From contig CM039179.1 in assembly GCA_008360975.2 (NCBI GenBank), positions 49,048,359 to 49,112,358 on the forward strand: 64,000 nt of DNA, in the 5' to 3' direction. The stretch is from Lichenostomus cassidix. Taxonomy: Eukaryota > Chordata > Aves > Passeriformes > Meliphagidae. Below are positions 36,739 to 47,400 of this stretch, piece by piece (the first letter of the stretch is position 1; each line of letters starts with the position of its first letter). The notes beneath the pieces are model-generated. The model saw only the letters and a program-made list of their open reading frames with translations. It searched no databases and had not been told where the DNA came from. Both the position numbers and the translations under genes were made by a program.

Positions 36739-38514
36739 ACCATGGTGGGTATTTGTGTTAGAGGTTCCTTCAACGGAATCAGACATATTGAGTAGAGCTA
36801 CTTCCCTTCTGGTGGAGTTCCTTCTCTGAGTCTTGCCCTCCTTCAATTCACGCACTCGTCGTGCCAGGACAGCAGTGGGTTGTCCAACCCACCTGTTCAT
36901 GTTTTCTCCACTGTCACACAGGAAATACCACAACTCATGTCGAGGGATATATCCAGTTCTCATAGCTGAGGAGCGTCTGCGTGGGGTAGCATAACCTCTG
37001 GTCTGTACTGCTGAGATTTGGAGAAGGCTGTCTTTAATCTCTTTACTGAGTTTTTCATGATTCTTCTCTATCTTATTTTCTAGTTTTTGCAGATTTGTTT
37101 CCACAGCTGAGATTCTTGCATTCATTGGGCTATGCACAACATCTGCATACGCTCGGAGTTTCCTTGTCATATCACGCACAGTCTCATGCCCGTCATCTTG
37201 CTTCATAATGGCTAAAGCAGAAGCATACCCTGATGGCCCAAGCGTTAGGAGTTTCCGCCACATCACAGGTGTACATTCTATCCTATCTGGGTCTATAATC
37301 GGATCTGGGTTTGCTATGTCCTCTGGGAAGACAATTTCTACCACTGCCATTTCTCTCAAGCGTTGAATCCCTTGTTCTATGGTTCTCCACTGGGTTTGTT
37401 GCGAATAGAGATCGTCGGGATGTAGGTATCTGTCCCTCGCAGCTCTGATAGCTTGTCTCCAGAGGCTGCTGCAGTCAGGCCCATCTCGTATAGTTTGGTT
37501 GATATCTGGGTCACGTGACACAGTCCCTAAATGCCTTGCCTCAGTAGCATCTAGAAGTGTAACATCGCCTGCAGCATCCCAAAGACGGACTAACCAACTA
37601 ATCACAGATTCATCATCTCGTTGGACATAATCTTTTCTTAGGCTGTGAAGGTCTCTCACATTCATGGATTCAACAATGACCTCTGACTCAGTTGCTGGCC
37701 TTGAGGGTCCCTCCCCACTGTCATCTGGGCGATCAGTCTTAAATTGGGCTTTCCTGCTCCTTGTAATAGGAGCAACTGCCATTGGCTTAGGCTCCCCTAC
37801 TTCCTGTTCTATAATATCTGACAGTGTACGATAAGCATATGCCAGGGCCCAACATATTGCACTGCAGTTGTCTCTGCACTTCTCTTTCAGATACTTCCCC
37901 ACCTCAGCTGGTCTCGGGATTTGTCCAGGGGGAAATTCCCAGTCTATTGGATCAGAGAATTTCTTTAAAGTTTTACCTATGTCCTCCCATACTCCACACC
38001 ATTCAAATTTCCTCACATCTGGATTAGGTGCCTGCTCCTGCTTAGCCCCTCTGGACTTCTCAGCCCTCATTCTGGTAACACTGAACATCATATACACGGA
38101 AACTCCTAGGTAAAGCACCTGTACTACCAAGTTAATGGTCTCTTTAACATCCAGGGGAAACTGAATATTCTCACAAGCTGATATACCAGATTTAAAGGGA
38201 AAGAGATGGGTGAGGAGCCAGGAAGCTTCACCCTCTACTTCTCTAACAGGTTGGGTAATATTACTAACAAAACTCCAAAACAGGTTACTAAAACTAGAGG
38301 AGGAAACTAACAGAGCATGTACATCTTTAACTGTTTCCCATACCTTCTTACAGATCGCCAGTATCACACACATTACTATAACAAGCCGGAGTCGTGTCCC
38401 TGATTGGTGGAAATTATACATTAGGGACAGGATTGCCCCTACCTGTTGGTAGGGAAACAAACCTATGTGCCAAACAGACAGTATTACATCAAACAACCTC
38501 CCATCAAACAGCAT
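36736..38514 (-). CDS. gag: ERV Gag polyprotein, intact 592-codon frame
   Basis: The structural polyprotein of the endogenous retrovirus, assigned from its position between the primer-binding site and the protease and from resemblance to ERV-L Gag. Residues about 43-54 (LRLVIVMCVILA) and 127-146 are strongly hydrophobic, suggesting membrane association of the N-terminal part. A Lys/Glu-rich segment at about 466-500 looks like a coiled coil. The C-terminal 80 residues are basic (for example PRRRSSAMR and ARRVREL). I see no Cys-His zinc knuckle. The frame ends in TAG and continues in the same frame into the protease, so protease and polymerase would be made by stop-codon readthrough. The ATG at 38514 is the first in frame after an upstream TAA. 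Retention of a full-length frame fits a young insertion; whether it is expressed cannot be told from sequence. Confidence 0.85.
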   Translation of the reverse strand: MLFDGRLFDVILSVWHIGLFPYQQVGAILSLMYNFHQSGTRLRLVIVMCVILAICKKVWETVKDVHALLVSSSSFSNLFWSFVSNITQPVREVEGEASWLLTHLFPFKSGISACENIQFPLDVKETINLVVQVLYLGVSVYMMFSVTRMRAEKSRGAKQEQAPNPDVRKFEWCGVWEDIGKTLKKFSDPIDWEFPPGQIPRPAEVGKYLKEKCRDNCSAICWALAYAYRTLSDIIEQEVGEPKPMAVAPITRSRKAQFKTDRPDDSGEGPSRPATESEVIVESMNVRDLHSLRKDYVQRDDESVISWLVRLWDAAGDVTLLDATEARHLGTVSRDPDINQTIRDGPDCSSLWRQAIRAARDRYLHPDDLYSQQTQWRTIEQGIQRLREMAVVEIVFPEDIANPDPIIDPDRIECTPVMWRKLLTLGPSGYASALAIMKQDDGHETVRDMTRKLRAYADVVHSPMNARISAVETNLQKLENKIEKNHEKLSKEIKDSLLQISAVQTRGYATPRRRSSAMRTGYIPRHELWYFLCDSGENMNRWVGQPTAVLARRVRELKEGKTQRRNSTRREVALLNMSDSVEGTSNTNTHHG

Positions 38515-38628
38515 AGTGACTACTGATGGCTGTAATTCAATACCAAGCGATTAAAACCAGAATGCAATTATTAGGGTTTTTTCTTCACTTTCTCTAACCC
38601 CACAAAAGGTGTAGAACAAGTAATCGAG
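38515..38628 (-). other. retroviral leader between primer-binding site and gag
   Basis: About 114 bp of untranslated leader. In the gag frame a TAA lies upstream of the chosen ATG, and no earlier in-frame ATG follows it, which fixes the gag start at 38514. Confidence 0.75.
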
Positions 38629-38646
38629 GCCCCACGTTGGGCGCCA
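38629..38646 (-). promoter_or_regulatory. primer-binding site, tRNA-Lys1,2
   Basis: On the minus strand, four bases (TATT) after the 5' LTR, the sequence TGGCGCCCAACGTGGGGC is complementary over 18 of 18 bases to the 3' end of tRNA-Lys1,2, including the CCA. It is the site at which minus-strand DNA synthesis is primed. The same primer type is used by Mason-Pfizer monkey virus and visna virus. Confidence 0.92.
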
Positions 38647-38650
38647 AATA

Positions 38651-39230
38651 TGTCCCGGGTTAATGATAAGACTCTCTCCTCCGAGAGCGAAGGGCCCTGA
38701 CACCCCCTCCCCCACCCACAACAGAACCTCTCAGATGAAAGTGAAGAAAAAACTATTTATTTAACAAAACCACGCAGAGTGCCCTACAAGGCACAGGGGA
38801 AGGGGAAAACAAGGTGAAAGGCAGTTATTCAACCTGAATAAAAAGTCCTTTTCTCAGACGCAGTCCCTCTCCTCCTCGCCCCCCACCCGGGGCCGGGTGG
38901 AGCTCCCTGGAGAGCTCTGCTGTCCTCTGGCCCTCCTGGGTCTCCGGGTGGCAAAGCAGATCGAAGAGAAGGGGTCCAAACGAGGAAAAAAAGAAGAATG
39001 GAAAAAACGGGAACAGAGCTCACTCCGACCCCCGTCCAGCACGCAGTCTCTGCCGGGCGACGAATCCTCCCCCGGAGCAAGGCTTGGAGAAAATGTTTTC
39101 AAAACAACCCGCGTTTCTCTCTGCGGCTGGGTGCAGTTAAAGAGACAGGACCACACATTTTTTTTTTCTTTCTTGGGCATATAAGCCAACGATAGGGGAT
39201 AAAGGATTATCATATCATCAATCCAAGACA
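38651..39230 (-). repeat. 5' LTR of the endogenous retrovirus
   Basis: 580 bp, with TG...CA termini on the minus strand. It is near-identical to 32777-33361. An AATAAA polyadenylation signal lies on the minus strand at 38756-38761. The only conventional TATA-like sites are CTTATATGCCC close to the LTR start and a weaker CTTTTTATTC upstream of the polyadenylation signal; which one drives transcription is not evident. A C-rich block near its low-coordinate end is G-rich on the transcribed strand. Confidence 0.93.
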
Positions 39231-39234
39231 ACAT
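39231..39234. other. target-site duplication ACAT (right)
   Basis: Partner of 32773-32776. Extending to five bases breaks the match (tacat versus acatt), so the duplication is 4 bp. Confidence 0.85.
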
Positions 39235-39767
39235 TAAAACCTGAAATCATCAGTTTCTGTGCTGCTTGTCATAGGGCTCAGGGCACATGTTCTCATCCCA
39301 GTGGGGAGGTACAGCTACCTTAGCACAGGGTGTTTTATCAGAAAAGTGCAGTGTGTGTTTTTTAGATAGTGCACTGTGGTGTTCAGATAAGTGGTGAAAT
39401 GATAAAATACAGCTTTGTTCTTAACGTGATGAAAGGACCTGTTGTATTATAAAAAGCAGCTCCCCCTCCCATACTTGGTCTATTAAATATTTTTTTAATT
39501 ATCTGGGAACTTAACAGCTCTGAAGCTTCAGTTTAGTCAGTTCATGAGCAACACCTGCTGGGTAGCCTCAGTTCTTTGTATTCAAGGAAACTCTGCTCAT
39601 AAAGCTTGTGAAAGTGCTGGGTAAAGGTGGAGTGGTAGAATGGGATGTTTTTTATGAATGTGTGTTTGGAAGTACATTCTTACCTTCTGTGGGTGTTGAG
39701 CATCCAACCAAGCTTTATAGAAATACAGTGGTGTCTGCCTTCCTACCTGTATGCAACCATAAGGATA
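39235..39767 (+). other. intron 1 between the provirus and a CR1 fragment
   Basis: About 530 bp of ordinary intron sequence; no feature seen. Confidence 0.65.
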
Positions 39768-39850
39768 AATCATAGATTTGTTAAAGTTGGAAAATGCCTC
39801 TAAGATCATCAAGTCCTGCTATTAACCTAATACTGCCAGGTTAATCACTA
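39768..39850 (-). mobile_element. short CR1 LINE 3' end fragment
   Basis: aatcatagatttgttaaagt, then tggaaaatgcctctaagatcatcaag, then attaacctaatactgccagg. It matches the first 80 bases of the reverse-complemented avian CR1 3' end. Same orientation as the copy at 18624, about 540 bp from the provirus. Confidence 0.85.
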
Positions 39851-42800
39851 TATTTTTTGTGATATGTGGAGAGAATACTGGGGAGGTGGTGGCAGGGAAG
39901 CTTTTCAGCTTCTCAACTTTGAGATGAATCTCTTCCTCTCCAGCTGCACATATGAACCCTCCTAAGGACCAGCTATTGGGGAGTGGGGGGTTTCCCCTTA
40001 CGGTACAAGTTTTTTCTGTCATCTTGTCACCACTTGGGTAATTTTTCTGGTAAACTTGAGGCTTTCTAATTATGCTGTATATGATTATGGGTTAAGGAAA
40101 ATTTTGTCTGTGCACTGTAGTTTTGGTAAATGCTTGGGGAGTTTCAGTGTTGGTGTAGCGTGAGTGTGTTTTTAGCAGCTTACTCTTTTTAAAATCTTTT
40201 CTTTAAAATCTTTTTAATTACATAAGTATTCCAAGTGTCTGTATGGGTTTTTTTGCAGAATGAAATTGTAGGGTATTCCATAAACTGGGCGAAGTGATAC
40301 ATTTTTTTTCTTTAGAGGAATAAATGACAACTATTTTACTGTAAATTTATAGACTGTGAAATAAGATTTAACTTTAGGTTGGAGGGGAATCCTAATTTCT
40401 GAGTAGCAGAAGTGCATCCCCCAGGTTTTATTGAGGTGGGGCTGTTTGTGAAGTCTGTGCATCATGGACAGTTCTTACCTGCTTGGGAATTCACAACAAG
40501 CAGTCAGTGTAGCTTATAAGCATTACAGGGTTACTCACAAAAGTTGCTTGCAAAGATGGCTCTGCCTTGTTTATTTCTGGTAAAATGCCTTTTACAGTCA
40601 ACATATATTGTAGCTACATGACCTCAGTTTGATCTTAATTACTTGCCACTGTTCATAGATGCTGAAGAAAAACCTAATAAAATACTAGCATTGCCAGTTG
40701 TTCTTCACCAGTGTACTAATCTTACATTCTTCATATATTTGCCATTGGAAAGAAATCCTTTGTGTCTTAAACCCTATATTTCACCTTCATGTCATTTAGG
40801 AACATTGTGTAATACCAGGATGTTACTACATGACATATATCTGTTGTTACTTAGTATGTTTCTTTGAAGTGCTGCCTTAACATCATCCTCCTACTTACCA
40901 ATTTATTCACATAAAATGGTGACTGATTTCCAGAAGTGACAACTTCTGACACTTTGGATAATTTTATTTTTTTTAACTCAAAAGACTGTTATTCCTTGGT
41001 TATACATAAAAATTTCAGACCTGTCAATCTAGTAACTTGTAACAGGCTTTGTTCTGTGTCCCCATAATAAACTGAATATGTATGTAGCAGTCTTTTTTTT
41101 TTTTCTTTTCTTTTTCCTTTGATTAACTCTTTATTTCATGGATAAATGCTTTCCTCTTGTGTTCTTAATGCAAAAAAGAGGGCACAAGTTTCAAATTTGC
41201 TGTTCAGTAGCTGTTTTTTTACCATATGCTTTTGAGGCTTACAGCAACTTGCAGCAACTCTATTGTGTACTTCTAGAGCTCCTGTCTGCTATGGTCAGTT
41301 TCAGAGCTGTCATCATCTAAATACATTGGGCTAACAATGATCATGAAAATGCTACTAACTGAAAGTAATACAGCTTTTTAAGTGCTGGTAGCAATTCCAA
41401 ATTGCTGAATTCCAGGACCGCTGTTTATATGGGATGCATCTTTGAAGGAGTCCAACAGACTGAAACAAGCATTGTGATAAACATGAAGACCTTGGCATAA
41501 AATGGCTCCTTTCCTTCCTCCTCTGCTTGGGTAGAGGAGGCACAGTACTTTTAGTGTGATATTAAATTGAACCTCCAAGTCTGAGACAGTCATTCCCACT
41601 GTTCCCATGAGGGAAAATAGGATGTCAAAATCTCTTCATGGGTCATAGGTTCGAGCACATACGGGGAGCAACCTCACGGGCATGTTGCAACACTGCAGAG
41701 AGCTGCTCTCAATTGGCACTTTGAAATTGCGTATGTACTGAGTACTGGGAGCAAACATGCCTGTTCTTATGTTTTCCTATTACTTTCACTTATGATTTTG
41801 TCATTGTTTGCTCCAGTGGTTCATAACCCTCTCATAAAGATGTTCACCACATAAAAAATAAACAAAACCTGAACGAAAAATTCTCATGCTGGTGGACTTG
41901 GCTTCTGTTTATGAAAAAATGTGGAGATGTTAATATGTTCAGTTTTATTTCTGTTCATGTAAATCCCTTTGAACTACATCTTGGCCTATGAATTCCATAG
42001 TGGCTTCTCGAATGGATTCTGTATTATTCAGATTTTGCTTCTAGCTTACAGTCCTTATTAATTTCTGAACTCTTCTCTTGATAAGATATGAATCTGTTAA
42101 ACCTGCTTCATTGTATCATACTCTGTTTTGAAGTTACCTAATTTATGCAAGATGTTTTTATGAAAGCAAAACCAAAGAAATCATCCACCTTGTGTCTTAT
42201 ACTAGCTTCAGCTCCCTGAGAGCTCTTGAACAAACAGAAACTGCAGCACTTGGGACTCTGCCAGATGGTTTAAAAATTCCCTAGAGAATAATAAATCTAA
42301 CTAGTGTTGTATATTTGTCATGTTTGGGATAACCCCTGAAGTTGAGATTTTTGTTGTTTCTCCTTGAAGTTCACCAGTATCTACCGTATAGAAATGTATG
42401 GAATTGTTTTGGAAGCCCTTGTGGGTGTCGCAGCTTAGAAAGGACTGAGGCTTGGTGAGTAAGGCATACCTTGTCTTCCGAGATAGAATGCTGGGAATCA
42501 TAGAAGAGACAGTTAAGAAATATGCTTAACTCTTATGATACAATGTTTCCTCACTGGCTTTGCAAAACAAGTTTCAGCCTTGACTTCAGTGAGAACAGGA
42601 CATCCAGACATGACCAAGAATAGATTCCTAGCATAGATAATTCCCAGATCAGCTAAACTCCCTCAGGGGAGGGAGAGTTGATGGGCAGGAGGAATGAAGT
42701 TCACTGCTTAGGGGACCTTTTTTCTGATTTCCATTAATAGTTACACGTTCACTCTCATCAGCAAACCAACTTCCAGATGCAGAGAAAAATATTTCATAAT

Positions 42801-43306
42801 CTAGGCTATTGAAAGTAAAAAGTAACTTAATCTGTAGAATAAGAAAATTGTGGGTAAACTGAGTTTTAAGTTCCTCAGTCCAGAGAAGACTATTGCCTTC
42901 TATGAAAGAACAACTCACATACTTCTTTCTGAAACTTAGAGTTACTGGAAGGTGTATCTTGCTTTGGTGTCAGCCGAGCATGACAAGTAATACTTTAGGT
43001 GAAATTATTAGGACACTTGTGTAGTAAGCTGAAGTGAATGGGATTTATATTATGCTTCCAAACAACTTAAATGTCATGAGAACACTGTTGTGTCGGTAGC
43101 AAAGTCAGTCTTCTCATCCTTCGCCCATCAGACCAGAAATAGGAGTTTCTATTTCCAGGCCAGTCAGGAGCCACATGATGGGATTTGCCTTGTTACATCT
43201 AAGCATACTTTTGCAAAGCCCTAGCCATTAGGTCTATGCTGCCCTTCTCCTTTACAAGCAGGGAACATAGCCTACTGTACAGGTATCCAGCTGAGATGTG
43301 CTAATA
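39851..43306 (+). other. intron 1 of TBC1D4 (inferred), fourth segment; no gene seen
   Basis: AT-rich non-coding sequence with a T-rich tract at about 41092-41120. No recognisable repeat or gene. Confidence 0.68.
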
Positions 43307-43310
43307 GTAC

Positions 43311-44424
43311 TGGTGTGGGGGCTGCCCTGGCTGGACAGCAGGCACCCACTAAAGCCATTCTCATCCCCTCCTCAGCTGGACAGGGGTGAGAAAATATAAC
43401 AAAAGGTTTGTGAGTCAAAGTAAGGACAGGGAGAAATCACTCACTAGTTACTCTTGTGGGCAAAGCAGACTCAACTTGAGGAAATCAGTTAAATTTATTA
43501 CCAATCAAATCAGAGTAGCATAATGAGAAAGAAAACCAAATCTGAAAACACCTTTCCCCCACCCCTCTCTTCTTCTTGGGCTTGACTTTACTCCTAATTT
43601 TCTCTCACTTCTTCCCCCTCAGCAGCTCAAGGGGACAGAGAATGGGAATTCATCACACATTGTCTCTGCCACTCCTTCCTCCTCAGGGGCAGGACTCCTC
43701 ACACTCTTCTCCTCCAGAGTGGGGCCCCTCCTGCAGGAGACAGCTCTCCACCAACTTCTCCAATCTGGGTCTTTCCCATGGGTGCAGTTCTTCAGGAACA
43801 GAGTGCTCCAGCGTGGGCCCCTCCCACAGGGTGTAGTCCTTCAGGAACAGGCTGTTCCAGCATGGGTCTCCTGCTGGAGTCCTGCCTGCAAACTGTCTCC
43901 GCTGTTGGCTCCTCTCTCTATCAGTCTGCAGGTGCCTGCCAGGAGCCTGATCCAGCACGGGCTTCCCAAGGGGTCACAGCCTCCTTTGGTCATCCACTGC
44001 TCCAGTGTAGCATCCTCCACAGGCTGCAGGTGGATCTCTGCTCCAGAATGGATCTCTGTGGGCTGCAGGGGCACAGCTGCCTCACCATGGTCTGCACTAT
44101 GGGCTGCTGGGGAATCTCAGCTCCAGTGCCTGGAGCAGCTCCTGCCCTTCTTTCTGCACTGACCTTGGTGTCTGCAGGGCTGCTTCTCTCATGTGTTCTC
44201 ATTCTTGTGTCCTAGCTGCCATTGCACAGGATTTTTCCCCTTCTCAAATACATTATCCTGGAGGGGCTACCAGCATCATGATTGGCCCAGCCGTGGCTGG
44301 TGGTGGGTCTGTGCTGGAGCCAGCTGGCATTGACTTTGTTGGATACTGGGGAGATTCTGGCAGCTTCTCACAGAAGTCACCCCTGTAGTCCCCTTTGCTA
44401 CCAAAACTTTGCCATGCAAACCCA
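43311..44424 (-). mobile_element. solo LTR of a larger passerine-type endogenous retrovirus
   Basis: GC-rich island of 1,114 bp in AT-rich intron, with TGGTGTGGGG at one end and CAAACCCA at the other (TG...CA termini), flanked by GTAC on both sides (43307-43310 and 44425-44428), a probable 4-bp target duplication. A minus-strand AATAAA lies at 43494-43499, so the LTR appears to read leftward. It resembles an LTR type I associate with passerine genomes; I cannot give a library name. Internal degenerate tandem units are visible around 43790-43880. The overlapping open frames on both strands between 43576 and 44388 are by-products of its composition and do not look like protein. Confidence 0.7.
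43790..43889 (-). repeat. degenerate 49-bp tandem units inside the solo LTR
   Basis: TTCAGGAACA recurs at 43791 and 43840, each followed by a CTCCAGCGTGGG- or TTCCAGCATGGG-like block and a CTCC- or CTCCTGC-type spacer. The period is 49 bp, with diverged additional copies on both sides. Confidence 0.6.
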
Positions 44425-44428
44425 GTAC

Positions 44429-47400
44429 TAAAATGAAGATGCAGCTACAGAAGGTGAAGCAGTGTGGGCTTTGCTCTGCAGTAATAATGAGTGTAAATTC
44501 CAGAAATCCTTGGGTTAATTTGTCATTGTATTGCTAGGCTTTGTAAAGCCAATGCCACTTTTCCTGTGAATACTGTTATCAAAAAGTTACCTGCAGTTAT
44601 TTAATGCAACCTAGCTTTTCTTCTTATCTATGTGATCTCAAGCCAATTCCAAAAATCTTACTGTTGATGCCATCAGACAGTGCTGTGCAGCTGCTGGCAC
44701 AGGAATACCTAGCATCTACCAGGCACAATATATTTAGAAAATAAAGTTTAGTGGTACTGAAATAAATAGCGTCTACCAGTAGCAATTAGTGAAGCACTGC
44801 AAGAGTTACTTTACCTGCTGTATTTGAAAATTTTGCCTAAAAAAATGAGCAGAACCTCCATGATGATCTATCGAAAAAACTCCTTCCTACCCATCTTGAC
44901 TCTATATTCATCACCTATTGTGCTTTCTTACTTACACAGTTGTTAAGTGCCTCTGTGCTCCCTTTTTCTCTTCAGTTTTGTAGAACCCATATTCATAACT
45001 GAAACAAAATACTGTCACAGGCTTTTTGGGAATATATGTAAGTGTTCTTGTGGGTCTCTATCACACCCTTAGTTTACTCTTCATGTGTGTCACTATGGGT
45101 GCAAGAGTCTTGCCTTATAAAGCTGTTCCTCTGAAAGGACCTTACTGTCTGTTTACTTTATTGGCTCCTTTGTATCAAAGTTTTCTGGGAAAGCATTTCC
45201 TTTTCTGTTGCCCCTGGGTCTTGTGGCCTGTTTTTGTTTTGGTTTGGTTTTTTGTTTATTATTAGTAGTAGTAACAGTAACTGTGTAGCTCTTTTAGAAT
45301 TTATCTGTGTGAAAAAGTAAAAGGACCATACATTTAATTACTTTCAGCTATTAAATTTGAAATACTTGCCCATCCAGCTGTGTCTGTATGGATTTACTTT
45401 TGAAAACCATAACTTATCTAATGATTTAATACTCTTCACAGCTACTATAACCAGTTGATGAAATCTTAGTATTTTAAACAGTTAGTGATTGACAAGATTA
45501 GACTAATGTGACTCCCAGGGAGAGTAGTGTTTGATGTTTTGTGCTGTGCTGACTTTGCCTTCAGGCATGGCATTCATTGTTCCTCTGACTGCTAGGCAAA
45601 GTGGTGGTTCAAGACTTCAGTGCTGGAGGAAGTCTAGTTAGGTGGAAGTTCCCTGCTCTTCCCAGCACCTCGTTTCAAAGCAGTTGGTAATTCAGCATCT
45701 GGATGAATATGGCTTTGAAATCCTTCCTTGCTGTGTTTGCGCTTGGGTTCTTTGCTAGCGCTTGTCTGGGAAGAGTTAATTGTGCTACTGATTGCTCAGG
45801 CATTTGATACTGTCACAAGACAATGCAGTTGCTCTTGTGAACTGTGAGATTAGCAGACAAGCTGGAACATGTACTGGTGTGTATTTCCAAAGTAGAGAAA
45901 ACTAGTGAACATTACTTGGCAGGTGTGGATAAACTGTTGAATTGCTACTAGGTTGCAGTCTATTTTCTTCATATCCGTGTGCATTGTCTGATGAATCGTG
46001 CATTTGTCTTGCACATTTTTTTAGTGAATGTTCTTTTGGGAAAAGGAGTCTAGAACCCAGTAGTAACACTTTTTGTCTCTACCACAGTATCACCTGCTGC
46101 TTGACATTGTTTTTGATGTCCAACTTTCTGTTAGCAGAGCCTTTTTTAAGGAAAGTTTGTAGTCTGAAACCTCCCACTGCAATTGAGAGTTTGTGGGAAA
46201 ACATCAAATAGAAGAAGGGCTAACTCCTTGGTTTCATTTCATTGAGGAATTTCTAGCCTCCTTAAAGGGGCTAGAAGTTATTGCAGGGCCTGACTTTTTT
46301 GACCAAGTATATCCACACCTGCTAGGTCTGCTAGACTGAATAGAATCTAACTTTCCCATCTCCCAGAGTCAGCACTGAATTACTAACCACTTCCCATCTT
46401 CTGCTTCAGTGATAGTAGAAGAAGGTGGTTATTGTAGCAAATGAGTTGTGAAAGTGGTGTCATCCTTGGGTATCATGGTGGATTTCAAGCAAATCTGGGA
46501 TGATACTCACTTTAGGAGTCTTCATGATCTGCTGTGTAGGAGTCCTGAAATCTTGAACTCTTGACTAGGGAAAACCAGACTTTTCAAAGTATGTTAGTTT
46601 CATAGTGGATCAATGTGTTAGTTAATATTTTAAATTTAAAATTTAGAGAACTTCTGTCTGAAACTACTGAATTAAAAAATTGCCACCTTCTTAAGCATGG
46701 TGCATGGAGCATTTACTTCAGTGTTACCCCTTTAATTCTGCCAAAATGAAGTTCATGATCTTCTGATCTGTATTTGAGACCTGGATAGTGACCATAAATG
46801 GGCAAAATACTTCAATGAGCTCTCCAACTTCCATCACCCCCCTCTACCCCCCCTGCAAAAGGAAATGAATGCAGAGAATGTATTAATTGTTTGGGACTGT
46901 CCACGTGACAGCCTTATCTTCTCAGGCAAGCCCTTTTAAAAATAGGGTATGTGTTAAACATGATGGAGTTTTAAAAACAACATCTTTAATAAACCTCTCA
47001 CTAGAACTGCCAAGTTAAGCTAAAATGCAGTTTTCAGGAGAAAATTCCTAGCTAATATCCAAATTTGTGCTTTTATAGTTTGTTAAAACTTGGGTTGAAG
47101 AAGTTTAAGAAGAACTGCTGTTACAAGCAAGCTGTACTTTGCTGTCTTTCACTGGGAACTGTGTCCCAAACCTGGAAACAAACTTGCATATCCTCAAAGT
47201 ATAAAACTGGTAGATGAATTGAGTTTTACTAATCTACATATTCAAAGAGCATAAGGATCATCACGAGACCTCTGTAGTGACACTTCTGTGGTTTGCAGAG
47301 CACTCAAGCTGAGTGAATGTGAGCTCTATCTGAAAGGTGGAAAAGCATCAAGCCTGACTGGCCTAAACAGAGGAGCAAAATACTGAGTGCAAGGACCTTC

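Larger units (their letters stand above)
32777..39230 (-). mobile_element. complete ERV-L-like endogenous retrovirus (gag-pro-pol, no env), antisense in TBC1D4 intron 1
   Basis: Two LTRs that begin TGTCTTGG and end CCCGGGACA when read on the minus strand bracket an internal region of about 5.3 kb. The order is 5' LTR (38651-39230), Lys primer-binding site, gag, protease, reverse transcriptase, RNase H, integrase, polypurine tract, 3' LTR (32777-33361). ACAT flanks both ends as a 4-bp target duplication. RNase H and integrase sequence resembles the ERV-L (class III, spuma-related) group. No env frame exists, as is usual for that group. By eye the LTRs differ by about seven substitutions plus several homopolymer or dinucleotide length changes, roughly 1.2 percent, so the insertion is recent in evolutionary terms. 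Two frameshifts and an extra in-frame stop in pol make this copy non-autonomous as read. Some of these lie in homopolymer or single-base contexts and could be assembly errors. Confidence 0.93.

Noticed and set aside
43576..44388. Several open frames of 65-147 codons on both strands
   Set aside because: They lie entirely in the GC-rich solo LTR with tandem units; composition explains them.
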